From: Lachnospiraceae bacterium
GTDB lineage: Bacteria > Bacillota > Clostridia > Lachnospirales > Lachnospiraceae
Assembly: GCA_029227035.1 (NCBI GenBank)
Contig: JAQXZD010000002.1
Span: forward strand, 1-33,743
DNA: 33,743 bases
Direction of reading: 5' to 3'
Made by a program: the position numbers and the translations under genes. A model generated the notes under the pieces. The model saw only the letters and a program-made list of their open reading frames with translations, was not told where the DNA came from and did not search any database. Below are positions 5,892 to 15,086 of the stretch, one piece after another (within the stretch, counting starts at the first letter, position 1; the number at the start of each line of letters is the position of its first letter).

Positions 5892-8459
5892 TTATCTTCT
5901 TCCGCAACACTGCTTATATTTTTTACCGCTTCCGCACGGACACGGATCATTCGGATATACCTTCGCGTGCTCCCGCTTCTTCGGCGTATTCTGCGCGCTC
6001 TCATCCTTGTTGGTTCCGGTCACCTCCGCAACCTGTTCACGCTCCACTTTCTGCTCCACTTTTACATGGAAGAGAAGACGAATGGTATCTTCCTGGATTG
6101 CAGAGATCATTTCATCAAACATATCAAATCCTGCCATCTTATACTCAACCAGAGGATCTCTCTGTCCATATGCCTGCAGTCCGATTCCCTGACGAAGCTG
6201 ATCCATATCGTCAATGTGATCCATCCACTTACGGTCAATTACCTTGAGAAGCACCACGCGCTCCAACTCACGGAACTGCTCGATTTCCGGAAACTCCGTC
6301 TCTTTTGCTTCATATAAAAGAACTGCCTGTTCTTTTAAATACTGTTTTAATTCCTTAACATCCTTGATGGAGGAAATGCTGTCCTCTGTAATCGGCTCCA
6401 ACGGAATAATCGGAAGCAAAAGTTCATCCAGTTCGTGCAAATCCCACTCTTCGCGCGGAATCTCCGTAGAAATGCAGGTATCCACCGCATGCTCGACCTG
6501 ATCCTGAATCATCTTGAAGATGGCTTCCCGCATGCTCTCTCCGTTTAATACAGATAAACGTTCCTTATAAATGATCTCTCTCTGGTCATTATTAACCTGA
6601 TCATACTCCAACAGATTCTTACGAATACCAAAGTTATTATATTCAATTCTCTGCTGTGCCTTCTCAATACCGGAAGTCAGCATCTTGTGCTGAATCTGTT
6701 CTCCCTCCGGAACGCCCAGTGCGTTAAAGACGGACATCATTTTTTCTGAACCAAACAGACGCATCAGATCATCTTCCAAAGAGATAAAGAACTGGGATTC
6801 ACCCGGATCTCCCTGTCGGCCCGCACGTCCGCGAAGCTGATTATCAATACGTCTGGACTCATGTCGCTCCGTACCGATAATCTTCAGTCCTCCCGCTGCC
6901 TTGGCCTCATCATCCAGCTTAATATCCGTACCACGTCCTGCCATATTGGTGGCAATAGTTACGGCTCCGTGCTGTCCTGCCTGCGCAACGATTTCCGCCT
7001 CCTGCTCATGGAACTTTGCATTCAGCACCGTATGCGGAATTCCCTCTCTCTTTAACATTCCACTGATCAATTCGGAAGTCTCAATGGTAATTGTACCAAC
7101 CAGAACCGGCTGTCCCTTTGCATGGGCTTCTTTTACATCCTCAACAACTGCCTTGAATTTTTCTTTCTTGGTCTTATAAACCACATCCTGATGATCCACA
7201 CGGGCAATCGGGCGGTTGGTCGGAATCTCGATAACATCCATGCCATAGATATCCCTGAACTCCTTCTCCTCCGTGAGCGCAGTACCAGTCATGCCGGCCT
7301 TTTTCTCGAATTTATTGAAGAAATTCTGGAATGTAATGGTTGCCAGCGTCTTGCTTTCCCGCTTAACCTTTACATGCTCCTTTGCCTCTATCGCCTGATG
7401 CAGTCCGTCCGAATAACGGCGTCCCGGCATAATACGTCCCGTAAACTCATCTACGATCATAACCTGGTCATCTTTTACCACATAATCCTGATCGCGGAAC
7501 ATCAGATAATGTGCCCGAAGTGCCAGAATCACATTGTGCTGAATCTCCAGATTCTCCGGATCCGCAAGGTTCTCGATATGGAAGAATTTTTCTACCTTCT
7601 CCACACCCTGTTGTGTAAGATTGACAACCTTGTCCTTCTCATTCACAATAAAATCTCCGGTCTCTTCCTGCTCGACACCCATGATGGCATCCATCTTGGA
7701 ATACTCCGGAACATCCTCACCTCTGGTCAACTGCTTCGCGAGAATATCACAAGCCTCGTACAGCTTGGTGGATTTGCCGCTCTGTCCGGAGATGATAAGC
7801 GGAGTTCTCGCCTCGTCGATCAACACGGAATCCACCTCGTCGATGATGGCATAGTGCAGACCTCTCTGCACAAGCTGCTCCTTATAGATTACCATGTTAT
7901 CACGGAGATAATCGAAGCCAAGCTCATTGTTCGTGATATATGTAATGTCACAATTATAAGCCTCACGCCGCTCGTCATTGGACATGTCATTCAGCACCAC
8001 GCCCACCGTAAGTCCAAGGAATTCATGTACCTTTCCCATCCACTCGGAATCTCGCTTTGCCAGATAATCATTGACGGTGACGATACACACGCCCTTTCCT
8101 TCCAAGGCATTCAGATATGCAGGAAGCGTGGATACCAGCGTCTTTCCTTCACCGGTCTTCATCTCTGCAATACGCCCCTGATGCAGAATAATTCCACCGA
8201 TAATCTGTACCCTGTAATGTTCCATGCCCAGCACTCTGCGCGCCGCTTCACGGACAACCGCATAGGCTTCCGGAAGAAGATCATCCAGTGTATCCCCCTT
8301 TTCCAGACGTTCCTTAAATTCTTTTGTTTTTCCCCTGAGCTCTTCATCAGAAAGAGCCTGCATTTTCTCTCTGTAACCTTCAACCTTATCTACAATTGGG
8401 TTGATTCTCTTCAGTTCTCTCTCACTGTGTGTTCCAAAAATCTTTGTCAATGCACTCAT
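5892..8459 (-). CDS. secA: Protein translocase ATPase SecA
   Basis: SecA is the ATP-driven motor that pushes unfolded preproteins through the SecYEG channel. At 855 residues the protein is full length for Firmicutes. Visible marks: Walker A MKTGEGKT near residue 100, the [23 protein letters not shown]-type motif, the AGMTGTA and [10 protein letters not shown] helicase motifs, a conserved scaffold/C-terminal region ([20 protein letters not shown]), and a C-terminal zinc-binding tail [16 protein letters not shown] that contacts SecB or ribosomes in other species. An upstream in-frame ATG would add 21 untypical residues; MSALTKIFG is the family's normal start and has taggag upstream. The gene has its own promoter and terminator. 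The usual Firmicutes neighbour prfB is not downstream; the accessory region 1-5800 is there instead. Confidence 0.97.
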   Translation of the reverse strand: MSALTKIFGTHSERELKRINPIVDKVEGYREKMQALSDEELRGKTKEFKERLEKGDTLDDLLPEAYAVVREAARRVLGMEHYRVQIIGGIILHQGRIAEMKTGEGKTLVSTLPAYLNALEGKGVCIVTVNDYLAKRDSEWMGKVHEFLGLTVGVVLNDMSNDERREAYNCDITYITNNELGFDYLRDNMVIYKEQLVQRGLHYAIIDEVDSVLIDEARTPLIISGQSGKSTKLYEACDILAKQLTRGEDVPEYSKMDAIMGVEQEETGDFIVNEKDKVVNLTQQGVEKVEKFFHIENLADPENLEIQHNVILALRAHYLMFRDQDYVVKDDQVMIVDEFTGRIMPGRRYSDGLHQAIEAKEHVKVKRESKTLATITFQNFFNKFEKKAGMTGTALTEEKEFRDIYGMDVIEIPTNRPIARVDHQDVVYKTKKEKFKAVVEDVKEAHAKGQPVLVGTITIETSELISGMLKREGIPHTVLNAKFHEQEAEIVAQAGQHGAVTIATNMAGRGTDIKLDDEAKAAGGLKIIGTERHESRRIDNQLRGRAGRQGDPGESQFFISLEDDLMRLFGSEKMMSVFNALGVPEGEQIQHKMLTSGIEKAQQRIEYNNFGIRKNLLEYDQVNNDQREIIYKERLSVLNGESMREAIFKMIQDQVEHAVDTCISTEIPREEWDLHELDELLLPIIPLEPITEDSISSIKDVKELKQYLKEQAVLLYEAKETEFPEIEQFRELERVVLLKVIDRKWMDHIDDMDQLRQGIGLQAYGQRDPLVEYKMAGFDMFDEMISAIQEDTIRLLFHVKVEQKVEREQVAEVTGTNKDESAQNTPKKREHAKVYPNDPCPCGSGKKYKQCCGRR

Positions 8460-8495
8460 AATATATACTGCTCCTAACTCGCATAGAATATTGAC

Positions 8496-8524
8496 ATTGT
8501 AACACTTTCTTTTTTTTTTCACAA
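8496..8524 (-). promoter_or_regulatory. Promoter of secA
   Basis: On the minus strand: TTGTGA (8519-8524), a 17-base A-rich spacer, then TACAAT (8496-8501), about 37 bases upstream of the chosen ATG. Confidence 0.6.
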
Positions 8525-8567
8525 CTCATAGAGGTAAATGTTTTATGAACTTTTTATTAACATATGG

Positions 8568-8596
8568 TTGTAAAACGCATTTTTCATTGCTATAAT
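8568..8596 (+). promoter_or_regulatory. Promoter of the TSCPD gene
   Basis: TTGTAA (8568-8573), a 17-base spacer, then TATAAT (8591-8596), 55 bases upstream of the ATG. It is divergent from the secA promoter. Confidence 0.7.
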
Positions 8597-8650
8597 AAAC
8601 TTCAAAGCGGCACAAAATCCGCAATACTTACCAAACAGGAGGACTTTTAT

Positions 8651-8905
8651 ATGTCATATATATACAAAACCAAGGGAACCTGCTCCACTCAGATCGAAGT
8701 AGAGTTAGACGGAAATATTGTAAAAGACGTGAAATTCACCGGCGGCTGCCACGGAAATCTTCAGGCAATTCCCCGTCTGGTTGAGGGAATGACCGTTGAT
8801 GAGGTCGAGAGACGCATTGCCGGCATCCGTTGCGGGATGAAAAATACATCCTGCGGAGATCAGCTTGCAAAAGCACTCCGCGAAGCATACAACGCACAAC
8901 AGTAA
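8651..8905 (+). CDS. TSCPD domain protein (TIGR03905-like)
   Basis: An 84-residue protein of the TSCPD family, a domain also found at the C-terminus of some vitamin B12-dependent ribonucleotide reductases; the stand-alone form has no established function. Four conserved cysteines (C11, C33 in FTGGCHGN, C61 in IRCG, C68 in TSCGD) suggest one metal site. The ATG at 8651 lies 8 bases behind aggagg; the upstream extension of the same frame overlaps the promoter and is rejected. The unit is monocistronic, with a good promoter and a GC-rich terminator. Confidence 0.88.
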   Translation: MSYIYKTKGTCSTQIEVELDGNIVKDVKFTGGCHGNLQAIPRLVEGMTVDEVERRIAGIRCGMKNTSCGDQLAKALREAYNAQQ

Positions 8906-8921
8906 CTTTTGACTTATGTAC

Positions 8922-8942
8922 GGCGGGCTCTGCCCGCCTTTT
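8922..8942 (+). terminator. Intrinsic terminator of the TSCPD gene
   Basis: GGCGGGC (8922-8928), loop TCT, GCCCGCC (8932-8938), then TTTT. It overlaps the last bases of the convergent dpaB gene. Confidence 0.85.
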
Positions 8943-9525
8943 ATGCTGTTGCAATCACCGGCTGAATCTGCCGTCCTGCCATGGCCGCTTCAATCGTCTG
9001 CGACAGCATTTCCATTTTTGCAATCATCGAATTCGGCTTACTCTTATAATTATCCTGTCCAAACGGGACAAAATACATATTCTTCATATTCATAAGTGCT
9101 CCCACCGTCTTAAAGTTTACCCCAAGCGCATCATTCGTTGAAATCGCAATAACTAACGGCTTACCGTTTCGCATGTGCGCTTTGGAAGCCATAAGAACCG
9201 GCGTATCCGTGATTCCGTTTGCAAGCTTCGCTGCCGAGTTTCCGGTACACGGTGCAATCACCATGATATCCAGAAAATTGTTGGGGCCTATCGGCTCTGC
9301 CTGCTGCATGCTCATAATTCCCTCATTGCCTGTAATCTCACAGATTTCCTCCACAAATTCTTTTGCATTTCCAAACCGTGTATCACAGCGCTGTGCCTGA
9401 TACGAGAAAATGGGAATGACGTTCGCTCCCATATCCGTCAGTCTTTTTATCTCCTTTTTCGTCTTCGCAAACGTACAAAAGGAGCCCGTAATGCCATACC
9501 CTATATTGCAATTTGAAAAATCCAT
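8941..9525 (-). CDS. dpaB: Dipicolinate synthase subunit B (SpoVFB)
   Basis: With DpaA this subunit makes dipicolinic acid from the lysine-pathway intermediate dihydrodipicolinate (or its hydrate); the product fills the spore core as a calcium chelate and gives heat resistance. The 194-residue flavoprotein-like chain shows GYGITGSFCTF at the N-terminus, MVIAPCTGNSAAKLANGITDTPVLMASKAHMRN and KPLVIAISTNDALG, all typical of the DpaB/phosphopantothenoylcysteine decarboxylase-like fold. It overlaps the end of dpaA by 25 bases, so translation is probably coupled. Its presence marks the organism as an endospore former, or a recent descendant of one. Confidence 0.95.
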   Translation of the reverse strand: MDFSNCNIGYGITGSFCTFAKTKKEIKRLTDMGANVIPIFSYQAQRCDTRFGNAKEFVEEICEITGNEGIMSMQQAEPIGPNNFLDIMVIAPCTGNSAAKLANGITDTPVLMASKAHMRNGKPLVIAISTNDALGVNFKTVGALMNMKNMYFVPFGQDNYKSKPNSMIAKMEMLSQTIEAAMAGRQIQPVIATA

Positions 9526-10370
9526 GACTTCTCCTCTTTTCTGCCCTGCCCTGATTTTGTATGCTCCAATATTGCGTCTGCCAGAACCTTTGCGCTGCTC
9601 TTGGTCGTATAGATTCCCGGCAGTCCCAGTGCCGCCACCACTTTAATTCCGTATGCCTCCGCCGCCATCACATCCGTTCCTCCCGGTCTGGAAGCAATGT
9701 CGATGATGACTGCGTCCGGATGCATTTCTCTTATCACCGGTTCCCGGATCACCAATGCCGGAACTGTATTGATAATCGTTCTGGCTCCATAGGCTTCATC
9801 CGGTCCGTAAGCGAAATCCACGGCCTCGTGCCCTTCCGTTCTTGCCAGCCGTCTTGCCTCGACGCTTCTTGCAAGCACCGTTATCTTCGCTCCCATGGTC
9901 GACAGCAGATTGGCAATCTCCCTTCCGCACTTTCCGTATCCGCAGACAATCATTTTCTGGCCGCGGATGGAATAGGCACTGTATTTTAAGATTTCCGCCA
10001 CAACCGCCTCTGCCGTGATGTATGCATTCCGGTGGACTACAGTTGCATCTTCCATCAAGTCCCAATACTCCACCCCCGCATCCTCCAGCCGCTGCTTCCA
10101 CTCCGGGCTAAACACGCCTCCGTACACCTTCCAGTCTGCCGCTTTTTCTTTTGTCAGTTCTTCTTTTAACAATTTATTCAGTTCATGACAGCCCTCAATC
10201 TTCGTAACCGGTATCGGAAAAATCAATTGTGAACTGTTCTCCAGTATTTTCAGTGCCTCCTTTTTTTCAAATCCTCTTCTCCAATCAAGCGGACGCACTT
10301 TTCCCGGAAGATATTCAGCAAGATGTTCCTGCCTCCGATCCGTGACAAATACCACTGTATTTCCGGTCAT
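9501..10370 (-). CDS. dpaA: Dipicolinate synthase subunit A (SpoVFA)
   Basis: The 289-residue dehydrogenase-like subunit of dipicolinate synthase. It has an N-terminal DpaA-specific domain (VVFVTDRRQEHLAEYLP) and a Rossmann NAD(P)-binding domain with IVCGYGKCGREIANLLSTMGA at about residues 141-161, followed by IIDIASRPGGTD. The ATG at 10368-10370 is chosen because agggag lies upstream; the earlier in-frame ATG at 10397 has no ribosome binding site. The chosen start's binding site lies inside a hairpin (10375-10413). The gene follows lysC in the same direction, and dpaB follows with overlap, so lysC-dpaA-dpaB probably forms one sporulation-linked operon, comparable to the B. subtilis spoVF region with its dapG aspartokinase. 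Confidence 0.94.
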   Translation of the reverse strand: MTGNTVVFVTDRRQEHLAEYLPGKVRPLDWRRGFEKKEALKILENSSQLIFPIPVTKIEGCHELNKLLKEELTKEKAADWKVYGGVFSPEWKQRLEDAGVEYWDLMEDATVVHRNAYITAEAVVAEILKYSAYSIRGQKMIVCGYGKCGREIANLLSTMGAKITVLARSVEARRLARTEGHEAVDFAYGPDEAYGARTIINTVPALVIREPVIREMHPDAVIIDIASRPGGTDVMAAEAYGIKVVAALGLPGIYTTKSSAKVLADAILEHTKSGQGRKEEKSWIFQIAI

Positions 10371-10374
10371 AATA

Positions 10375-10413
10375 AAACGCTCCCTTCCATATAACATATG
10401 AAAGAGAGCGTTT
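10375..10413 (-). promoter_or_regulatory. Hairpin covering the dpaA ribosome binding site
   Basis: AAACGCTC (10375-10382) pairs with GAGCGTTT (10406-10413), and the inner part (TTCCATAT with ATATGAAA) extends the stem. On the minus strand the agggag site of dpaA is in the 3' arm, and TTTTATTATG follows. It may be a weak terminator between lysC and dpaA, a translational lock on dpaA, or both. Confidence 0.5.
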
Positions 10414-10442
10414 ATTTGTTCATATTTCCACGCCGATATCGA

Positions 10443-11762
10443 TTACAGACGTGTCTCTACGAAAATATCATAAATTGCACGGATTGCAGCTTCAAAATCA
10501 TCGTTGCTGACACCAATGATAATATTCAACTCTGAGGAACCCTGATCAATCATCTTGACATTGATATTGGCATGTGCCAATGCGGAAAAGATTCTTCCCG
10601 CCGTACCTCTGGCAGACTTCATGCCGCGTCCAACGACCGCAATCAGTCCCAAATCCGCTTCAAGGTCAATCACATCCGGATTGGTCAGACGACGGATTGA
10701 GCTGATTACCTGCTGCTCCTTCCCCTCGAACTCCTCCTGATGTACAAATACCGTCATGGTATCAATTCCGGATGGCATGTGCTCAATGGAAATATCATTT
10801 TCCTCAAATGCCTGAAGTGCTTTCCGGCAGAATCCCACCTCGGAATTCATCATATCTTTATCAATGTTGACTGCAACAAATCCCTTTTTGCCCGCGATAC
10901 CGGTAATCGTATATTCCGGCTTCTGGCAGGTACTCTCAACAATGAGTGTTCCCTCTGCTTCCGGATCATTTGTATTGCGGATGTTAATCGGAATTCCCGC
11001 CTTGCGTACCGGGAAGATGGCATCCTCATGAAGCACGGAGGCTCCCATATAAGACAGCTCCCGCAGTTCGCGATAAGTAATCACCTTAATCGGCTCCGGA
11101 TTATCAATAATCCGCGGATCCGCAACAAGGCATCCGGAAACGTCTGTCCAGTTCTCATACAGACTTGCGTGACATGCCTTTGCAACAATGGAACCGGTAA
11201 TATCCGAGCCGCCTCTGGAAAAAGTCTTGACACTTCCGTCCGGATTTGCTCCGTAGAATCCCGGAATTACTGCTTTTTCCGTCTTCTCCAGCTTTTTGGA
11301 CAAAATCTTATTGGTCTTTTCCGCATCAAAATTGCCGTCCTCGTCAAAGAAAATCACGGTTGCGGAATCAATGAATTCGTATCCCAGATAGTTTGCCATA
11401 ATGATACCGTTCAGGTACTCGCCGCGTGATGCCGCATAATCTGCTCCGGCTTTTGCTTTAAAATTCTCAGAAATTGTCTTGAACTCTTCGTCCAGACTGA
11501 TCTTTAACTTCAACCCGTTAATAATGGAATCGTAGCGCTCCTTAATTTTCATGAGCGGCACGCGGATCTCCTCTCCCGCCTCTGCCTTTGCATAGCAGGC
11601 ATATAACATATCCGTGACCTTTGTGTCCTTGGAGTTACGCTTTCCCGGTGCACTCGGCACAACATATTTTCTCGTTTCATCTGAGCGGATGATATCTCCC
11701 ACCTTTGCAAACTGCTCCGCACTTGCGAGAGAACTGCCGCCGAATTTCACAACCTTAACCAT
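10443..11762 (-). CDS. lysC: Aspartate kinase
   Basis: Catalyses ATP-dependent phosphorylation of L-aspartate, the first step to diaminopimelate, lysine, threonine and methionine, and here also towards dipicolinate. The 439 residues begin with the kinase signature VVKFGGSSLAS and contain FSRGGSDITGSIVAKA and WTDVSGCLVADPRII. Two C-terminal ACT domains follow (VNIDKDMMNSEVGFCRKALQ and VVGRGMKSARGTAGRIFSAL...INVKMIDQGSSELNI), usual sites for end-product control. The ATG follows gaggag. A TTGACG/TATAAT promoter lies upstream; no lysine riboswitch fits in the leader of about 55 bases. Position next to dpaAB suggests a DapG-like isozyme serving spore dipicolinate and wall precursors. Confidence 0.95.
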   Translation of the reverse strand: MVKVVKFGGSSLASAEQFAKVGDIIRSDETRKYVVPSAPGKRNSKDTKVTDMLYACYAKAEAGEEIRVPLMKIKERYDSIINGLKLKISLDEEFKTISENFKAKAGADYAASRGEYLNGIIMANYLGYEFIDSATVIFFDEDGNFDAEKTNKILSKKLEKTEKAVIPGFYGANPDGSVKTFSRGGSDITGSIVAKACHASLYENWTDVSGCLVADPRIIDNPEPIKVITYRELRELSYMGASVLHEDAIFPVRKAGIPINIRNTNDPEAEGTLIVESTCQKPEYTITGIAGKKGFVAVNIDKDMMNSEVGFCRKALQAFEENDISIEHMPSGIDTMTVFVHQEEFEGKEQQVISSIRRLTNPDVIDLEADLGLIAVVGRGMKSARGTAGRIFSALAHANINVKMIDQGSSELNIIIGVSNDDFEAAIRAIYDIFVETRL

Positions 11763-11824
11763 TTTTAATTTGCTCCTCTTATTTTATCACTATTCTCGTA
11801 TTCGCTGAAACAGCAACTTTCCTT

Positions 11825-11854
11825 ATTATACTTCCATACAACTGTTCCCGTCAA
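11825..11854 (-). promoter_or_regulatory. Promoter of lysC(-dpaAB)
   Basis: On the minus strand: TTGACG (11849-11854), an 18-base spacer, then TATAAT (11825-11830). A vegetative-type promoter, although dpaAB is normally a late mother-cell function; no clear sigma-K site was recognised. Confidence 0.65.
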
Positions 11855-11868
11855 TTTTTTTCTGCAAA

Positions 11869-12351
11869 TCACTCAAAATAAAATACATCCACATCAATTT
11901 TGTCCGTAGCACCATCGATATACAGCATCCCATAAGATGGCGGTGTTCCGTATCCCGGTGCACCGATACTGCCCGGATTCAGATATGTGACCTGATTATG
12001 TTTGTCATAGTAAACCCTGTGTGTATGTCCGAAAAGTGCCGCATCTGCCTCCCGCTCCTGCGCCGCATATGCAAGATTCAGATACCCTGCCTTGACATTA
12101 TATGTATGGCCGTGGCAGATGAGAATCTTCTTTCCCTCAATCAGCAGTTCCCGCTCCGCAAGCTGCTGGCTGCAGTCGCAATTTCCCGGCACCTGCTCCA
12201 TCGGTATGCCCGGAAATTTCAGCTTCAGGTTCTGCGCGTCTCCCATACAGTCTCCCAAATGTATAATCATATCCGGGTTTTCTTTTCTGACTGCCAGAAT
12301 CATGTTATTCAGATTTCCATGTGAATCACTCAATACCAGAATATTCTTCAT
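11869..12351 (-). CDS. YfcE/MJ0936-type metallophosphoesterase
   Basis: A compact 160-residue calcineurin-like phosphoesterase of the YfcE family, whose members split phosphodiester model substrates with Mn or similar metals; the natural substrate is unknown. All metal-ligand motifs are present in order: LSDSHGN (residues 7-13), HLGDC near 31-35, PGNCD near 55-59, CHGHTYNV near 79-86 and FGHTHR near 107-112. The ATG follows aaaggagcc at proper spacing. The next gene in the same direction is lysC, starting just past the lysC promoter, so it is probably a separate unit. Confidence 0.9.
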   Translation of the reverse strand: MKNILVLSDSHGNLNNMILAVRKENPDMIIHLGDCMGDAQNLKLKFPGIPMEQVPGNCDCSQQLAERELLIEGKKILICHGHTYNVKAGYLNLAYAAQEREADAALFGHTHRVYYDKHNQVTYLNPGSIGAPGYGTPPSYGMLYIDGATDKIDVDVFYFE

Positions 12352-12392
12352 ACATATGGCTCCTTTTAGAATAGTGTTTTATACGAAAAGAA

Positions 12393-12426
12393 ACTCCTGC
12401 TGCGGCTTCATCGCCCGAACAGGAGT
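12393..12426 (-). terminator. Terminator after the small Cys-rich gene
   Basis: ACTCCTG (12393-12399) pairs with CAGGAGT (12420-12426); the inner CGG...CCG can extend the stem. On the minus strand TTTCTTTTC follows. It lies between the small Cys-rich gene and the phosphoesterase. Confidence 0.7.
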
Positions 12427-12440
12427 CCCTCGTTAAACAT

Positions 12441-12617
12441 CTAAGCAAGTCTTTTCCACTGTTTGCTGCATTTATAATAAGAATAAAACATGCAGTTCTC
12501 CGCCTGGTCACAGCGGCTTGGTGCCGTCTCAATATTGCACTGACAATCAACCACCGCATCCGGCTTTCCCTTGCAATTCCCCTTAATCATAACATCGTCT
12601 AACACTTCGTCTGACAT
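12441..12617 (-). CDS. Small cysteine-rich protein, 58 residues
   Basis: Not recognised. The 58 residues are hydrophilic with six cysteines (C15, C25, C27, C36, C42, C50) in the arrangement NC..., DCQC, SRCD, NCMF, YKCS, and no signal peptide, so an intracellular metal- or cluster-binding module is more likely than a secreted disulfide peptide; this is inference. The start is the ATG at 12615-12617, 12 bases behind aaggag; a TTG 13 codons upstream lacks a binding site and would bury the aaggag inside the gene. It has its own terminator and no obvious operon partner. Confidence 0.7.
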   Translation of the reverse strand: MSDEVLDDVMIKGNCKGKPDAVVDCQCNIETAPSRCDQAENCMFYSYYKCSKQWKRLA

Positions 12618-12763
12618 AACACAAATTATCTCCTTATCACTATGTTTTGTTTCCAACGGTTCTTATTATACAATATCTTGTAGGGAAAGACCATACGTCA
12701 ATTCGCACAAATAGCCCCCTGTCTTTTGGCGAAATTTCCACTTGACGAAATCCGGGAAATAGG

Positions 12764-14125
12764 TTATGCCTTGTCCAACTCCTTTTTCGAATAGAACAAA
12801 AAATAGATGAAATTAATCAAAATACCAAATACCGTTGCAGTCGGTGCCGCTGCTCCGATATAAACCAGCGAATCCTGCATTTTCTGCGACATGATATATG
12901 CCATCGGAAGGCGAACCAGAAATGATTGCGCCATTCCCTGAAGCATAACAAACATCGTCTGGTTATGCCCGTTATAATATCCGATAAACGAAAACAGAAT
13001 CGAGGTGACGATTGCCTCCAGACTAAATCCCTGCAGGTATTCCGCCGCCTTCATCTGATAGGCAACATTGTCCGTAAAAAGAGAACTCAAAGCCTGCCCT
13101 CCGAAAAAAGCCGCGGCAGTCATCACAATTCCGATTGTTCCGCCAAGCAGCATTCCGTAGCCCATCGCTTTCTGCGCGCGCCGCTCCTTTCCCGCACCGA
13201 CATTTTGTGCAATAAACGAGGACATGGACTGCATCAGCGCCGAAGGCACCAGCATGATAATTGCCGTAATCTTATTGGCAATCCCGTACCCGGAAGAGGA
13301 CGCCAGACGAATTGCTTCCGTCGAACCCATTCCGTTAATAAAAGCCAGAAGACACATAAAGGAAATTTGTGTCAGAAGTTCCTGAAAGGCAATCGGCAGA
13401 CCGAGAAGAACAAATTTTTTCACCTCCGAAGACAGACAGATGTCCGATTTCGAAAACTTAAATGGTAATTCTATTTTTCTACACATCCACACAGACAATA
13501 TAAGGCTGACTGCCTGTGCCATGACGGTGGCCAGAGCCGCCCCCGCAATGTCCCAGTGAAAGACTGCCACAAAGAGCAGATCCGCAAACACATTGATGAT
13601 GCAGGCAATTCCCACAAACAAAAGCGGCATCCTGGAATTTCCCATTCCGCGGAAAATGCTGCTGACCAGATTATATCCTATAATAAAGACAATTCCACCG
13701 CCGCAGATCCGAATATAGAGAACCGTTTTGTCATGGGCTGCCGGCGGCGCCTGCATCAGGGATGCCAGCCCCGGTGCAAAACATACCAGAACAATTGTCA
13801 GAACCAGTGCTATCGCAAAGAACGTCAGTATCGCGCCTCCGATAACACGCCCGATATGCTCTTTCTTTCCCTCGCCGATATACCGTCCCATCAGAACCGT
13901 TACTCCCATTGCCAGTCCCGACAGGATAAACACAATCATATTAATCAGACTGCTTCCCGTTGATACTGCCGAGATACTTTCATCGGTTCCGAACCAGCCG
14001 ACCACCAGAATATCCACAGCCCCGTACATGGTCTGCAGAACCAGTGCTCCCAGAATCGGCAGCATAAAACCGGATAACTTCCGAAAGATGCTGCCCGTTG
14101 TAAAGTCCATATTATTGTCTTCCAT
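12764..14125 (-). CDS. MATE family efflux transporter
   Basis: A 453-residue polytopic membrane protein with about 12 hydrophobic segments in two halves, as in the MATE/NorM-DinF antiporters that export drugs, toxins or metabolites using Na+ or H+. Supporting stretches: MLPILGALVLQTMYGAVDILVVGWFG in the first helix pair, FRGMGNSRMPLLFVGIACIINV, and FIAQNVGAGKERRAQKAMGYGM in the second half. The ATG follows aaggag. It starts 20 bases downstream of the PHP phosphatase gene, so the two are probably co-transcribed. Substrate unknown. Confidence 0.92.
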   Translation of the reverse strand: MEDNNMDFTTGSIFRKLSGFMLPILGALVLQTMYGAVDILVVGWFGTDESISAVSTGSSLINMIVFILSGLAMGVTVLMGRYIGEGKKEHIGRVIGGAILTFFAIALVLTIVLVCFAPGLASLMQAPPAAHDKTVLYIRICGGGIVFIIGYNLVSSIFRGMGNSRMPLLFVGIACIINVFADLLFVAVFHWDIAGAALATVMAQAVSLILSVWMCRKIELPFKFSKSDICLSSEVKKFVLLGLPIAFQELLTQISFMCLLAFINGMGSTEAIRLASSSGYGIANKITAIIMLVPSALMQSMSSFIAQNVGAGKERRAQKAMGYGMLLGGTIGIVMTAAAFFGGQALSSLFTDNVAYQMKAAEYLQGFSLEAIVTSILFSFIGYYNGHNQTMFVMLQGMAQSFLVRLPMAYIMSQKMQDSLVYIGAAAPTATVFGILINFIYFLFYSKKELDKA

Positions 14126-14145
14126 TTTGTACTCCTTCTCGCCTC

Positions 14146-14916
14146 CTACAGCGCGAGTTTGTCTATTAAATCTATATTATATTTTTCTGCAAGTTCTCTG
14201 CATTGCACATAGCTGTCCATCTTTTTGATATGTCCGCTGCAATGGGCATCAATTCCAATCTTCGCCCTGCATCCCGTCTCTCCCGCAATCTTCCAAAAAC
14301 GTTCCGACGGATAATTCCGTCCCTCCGCCATGCCAAGCATGTTCATTTCCATCGGAATATCCATTTCCTTCATCGCCTTGCAGAGTCTGGTCATCTCCCA
14401 ATCATAAACGGAATCCATGCCCTGAAAATTCATCAGGTCCGGGTGTGCCAGATACAGATAGCTCCCCGTCTTCATTGCTTCAATCACCGCATCCACATAT
14501 GCCCGGATCCGGCTCTCATCCTCTGTCTCCGTTCCCATGTACGGACCTTCCGCTTCATTATTTAAAAAATGCTGTCCCAAAATCAGATAATCACACCCCA
14601 GACTGTGAAACATCCGCATCTGTTCCTCATAGAACTCCGGTATGTACTCTGCCTCAAATCCCACATAAATCCGGATATCATCCCGATACTCTTCCCCAAG
14701 CCTTCTTATCGTCTCCACATACTCCGGAGCCTGCTCCATCGTCATCCGAATCGGAGATACATATCCATCCTTGAATGGGCACGGGATGTGGTCGGAAAAT
14801 CCGAATTCTTCTATCCCCATCTCAATTGCCGCTTCAATATACTCCCGCTCCGTGTCTACCGCATGCTGGCACCGGTATGTATGTGCATGATAATTTGCTT
14901 TCATGAATTCCTGCAT
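14146..14916 (-). CDS. Histidinol-phosphatase (PHP family, HisK/HisJ-like)
   Basis: PHP-fold metal-dependent phosphatase. The best named match is Gram-positive histidinol-phosphatase, which converts histidinol phosphate to histidinol in histidine synthesis. Metal-site motifs are present in order: NYHAHTYRCQHA at the N-terminus, FGFSDHIP, YVGFEAEYI, YLILGQHF, YLYLAHPDLM and KIGIDAHCSG. Length (about 256 residues) is normal. The start is uncertain: ATG at 14914-14916 (ggaaagg upstream) or at 14902-14904 (agga, 5 bases away); the upstream extension to 14973 is untypical. No other his genes are nearby, and it is paired with a MATE exporter, so another phosphorylated substrate is possible. Confidence 0.85.
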   Translation of the reverse strand: MQEFMKANYHAHTYRCQHAVDTEREYIEAAIEMGIEEFGFSDHIPCPFKDGYVSPIRMTMEQAPEYVETIRRLGEEYRDDIRIYVGFEAEYIPEFYEEQMRMFHSLGCDYLILGQHFLNNEAEGPYMGTETEDESRIRAYVDAVIEAMKTGSYLYLAHPDLMNFQGMDSVYDWEMTRLCKAMKEMDIPMEMNMLGMAEGRNYPSERFWKIAGETGCRAKIGIDAHCSGHIKKMDSYVQCRELAEKYNIDLIDKLAL

Positions 14917-15086
14917 TGCTGTAACTGCCTTTCCAAATTTTATCCTATTGTAACACAATTTTTTGGAGGGCACAAATTTATAGGAGAATTATAAAACCAT
15001 TTACAGATTTCTCAAAATATATTAACCTATGATAGTAGGAGTTTTTCATACATATAATAATTGCAAAAGAAGAAAGGGAAAATTTC

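Noticed and set aside
7122..8477. Long plus-strand open frame of 451 codons antisense to secA
   Set aside because: It lies wholly opposite the conserved secA gene, has no ribosome binding site and no recognisable protein features; it is a codon-bias shadow.
11763..11824. Lysine riboswitch ahead of lysC
   Set aside because: The predicted leader is only about 55 bases, far shorter than a lysine riboswitch, and no fitting structure was seen.
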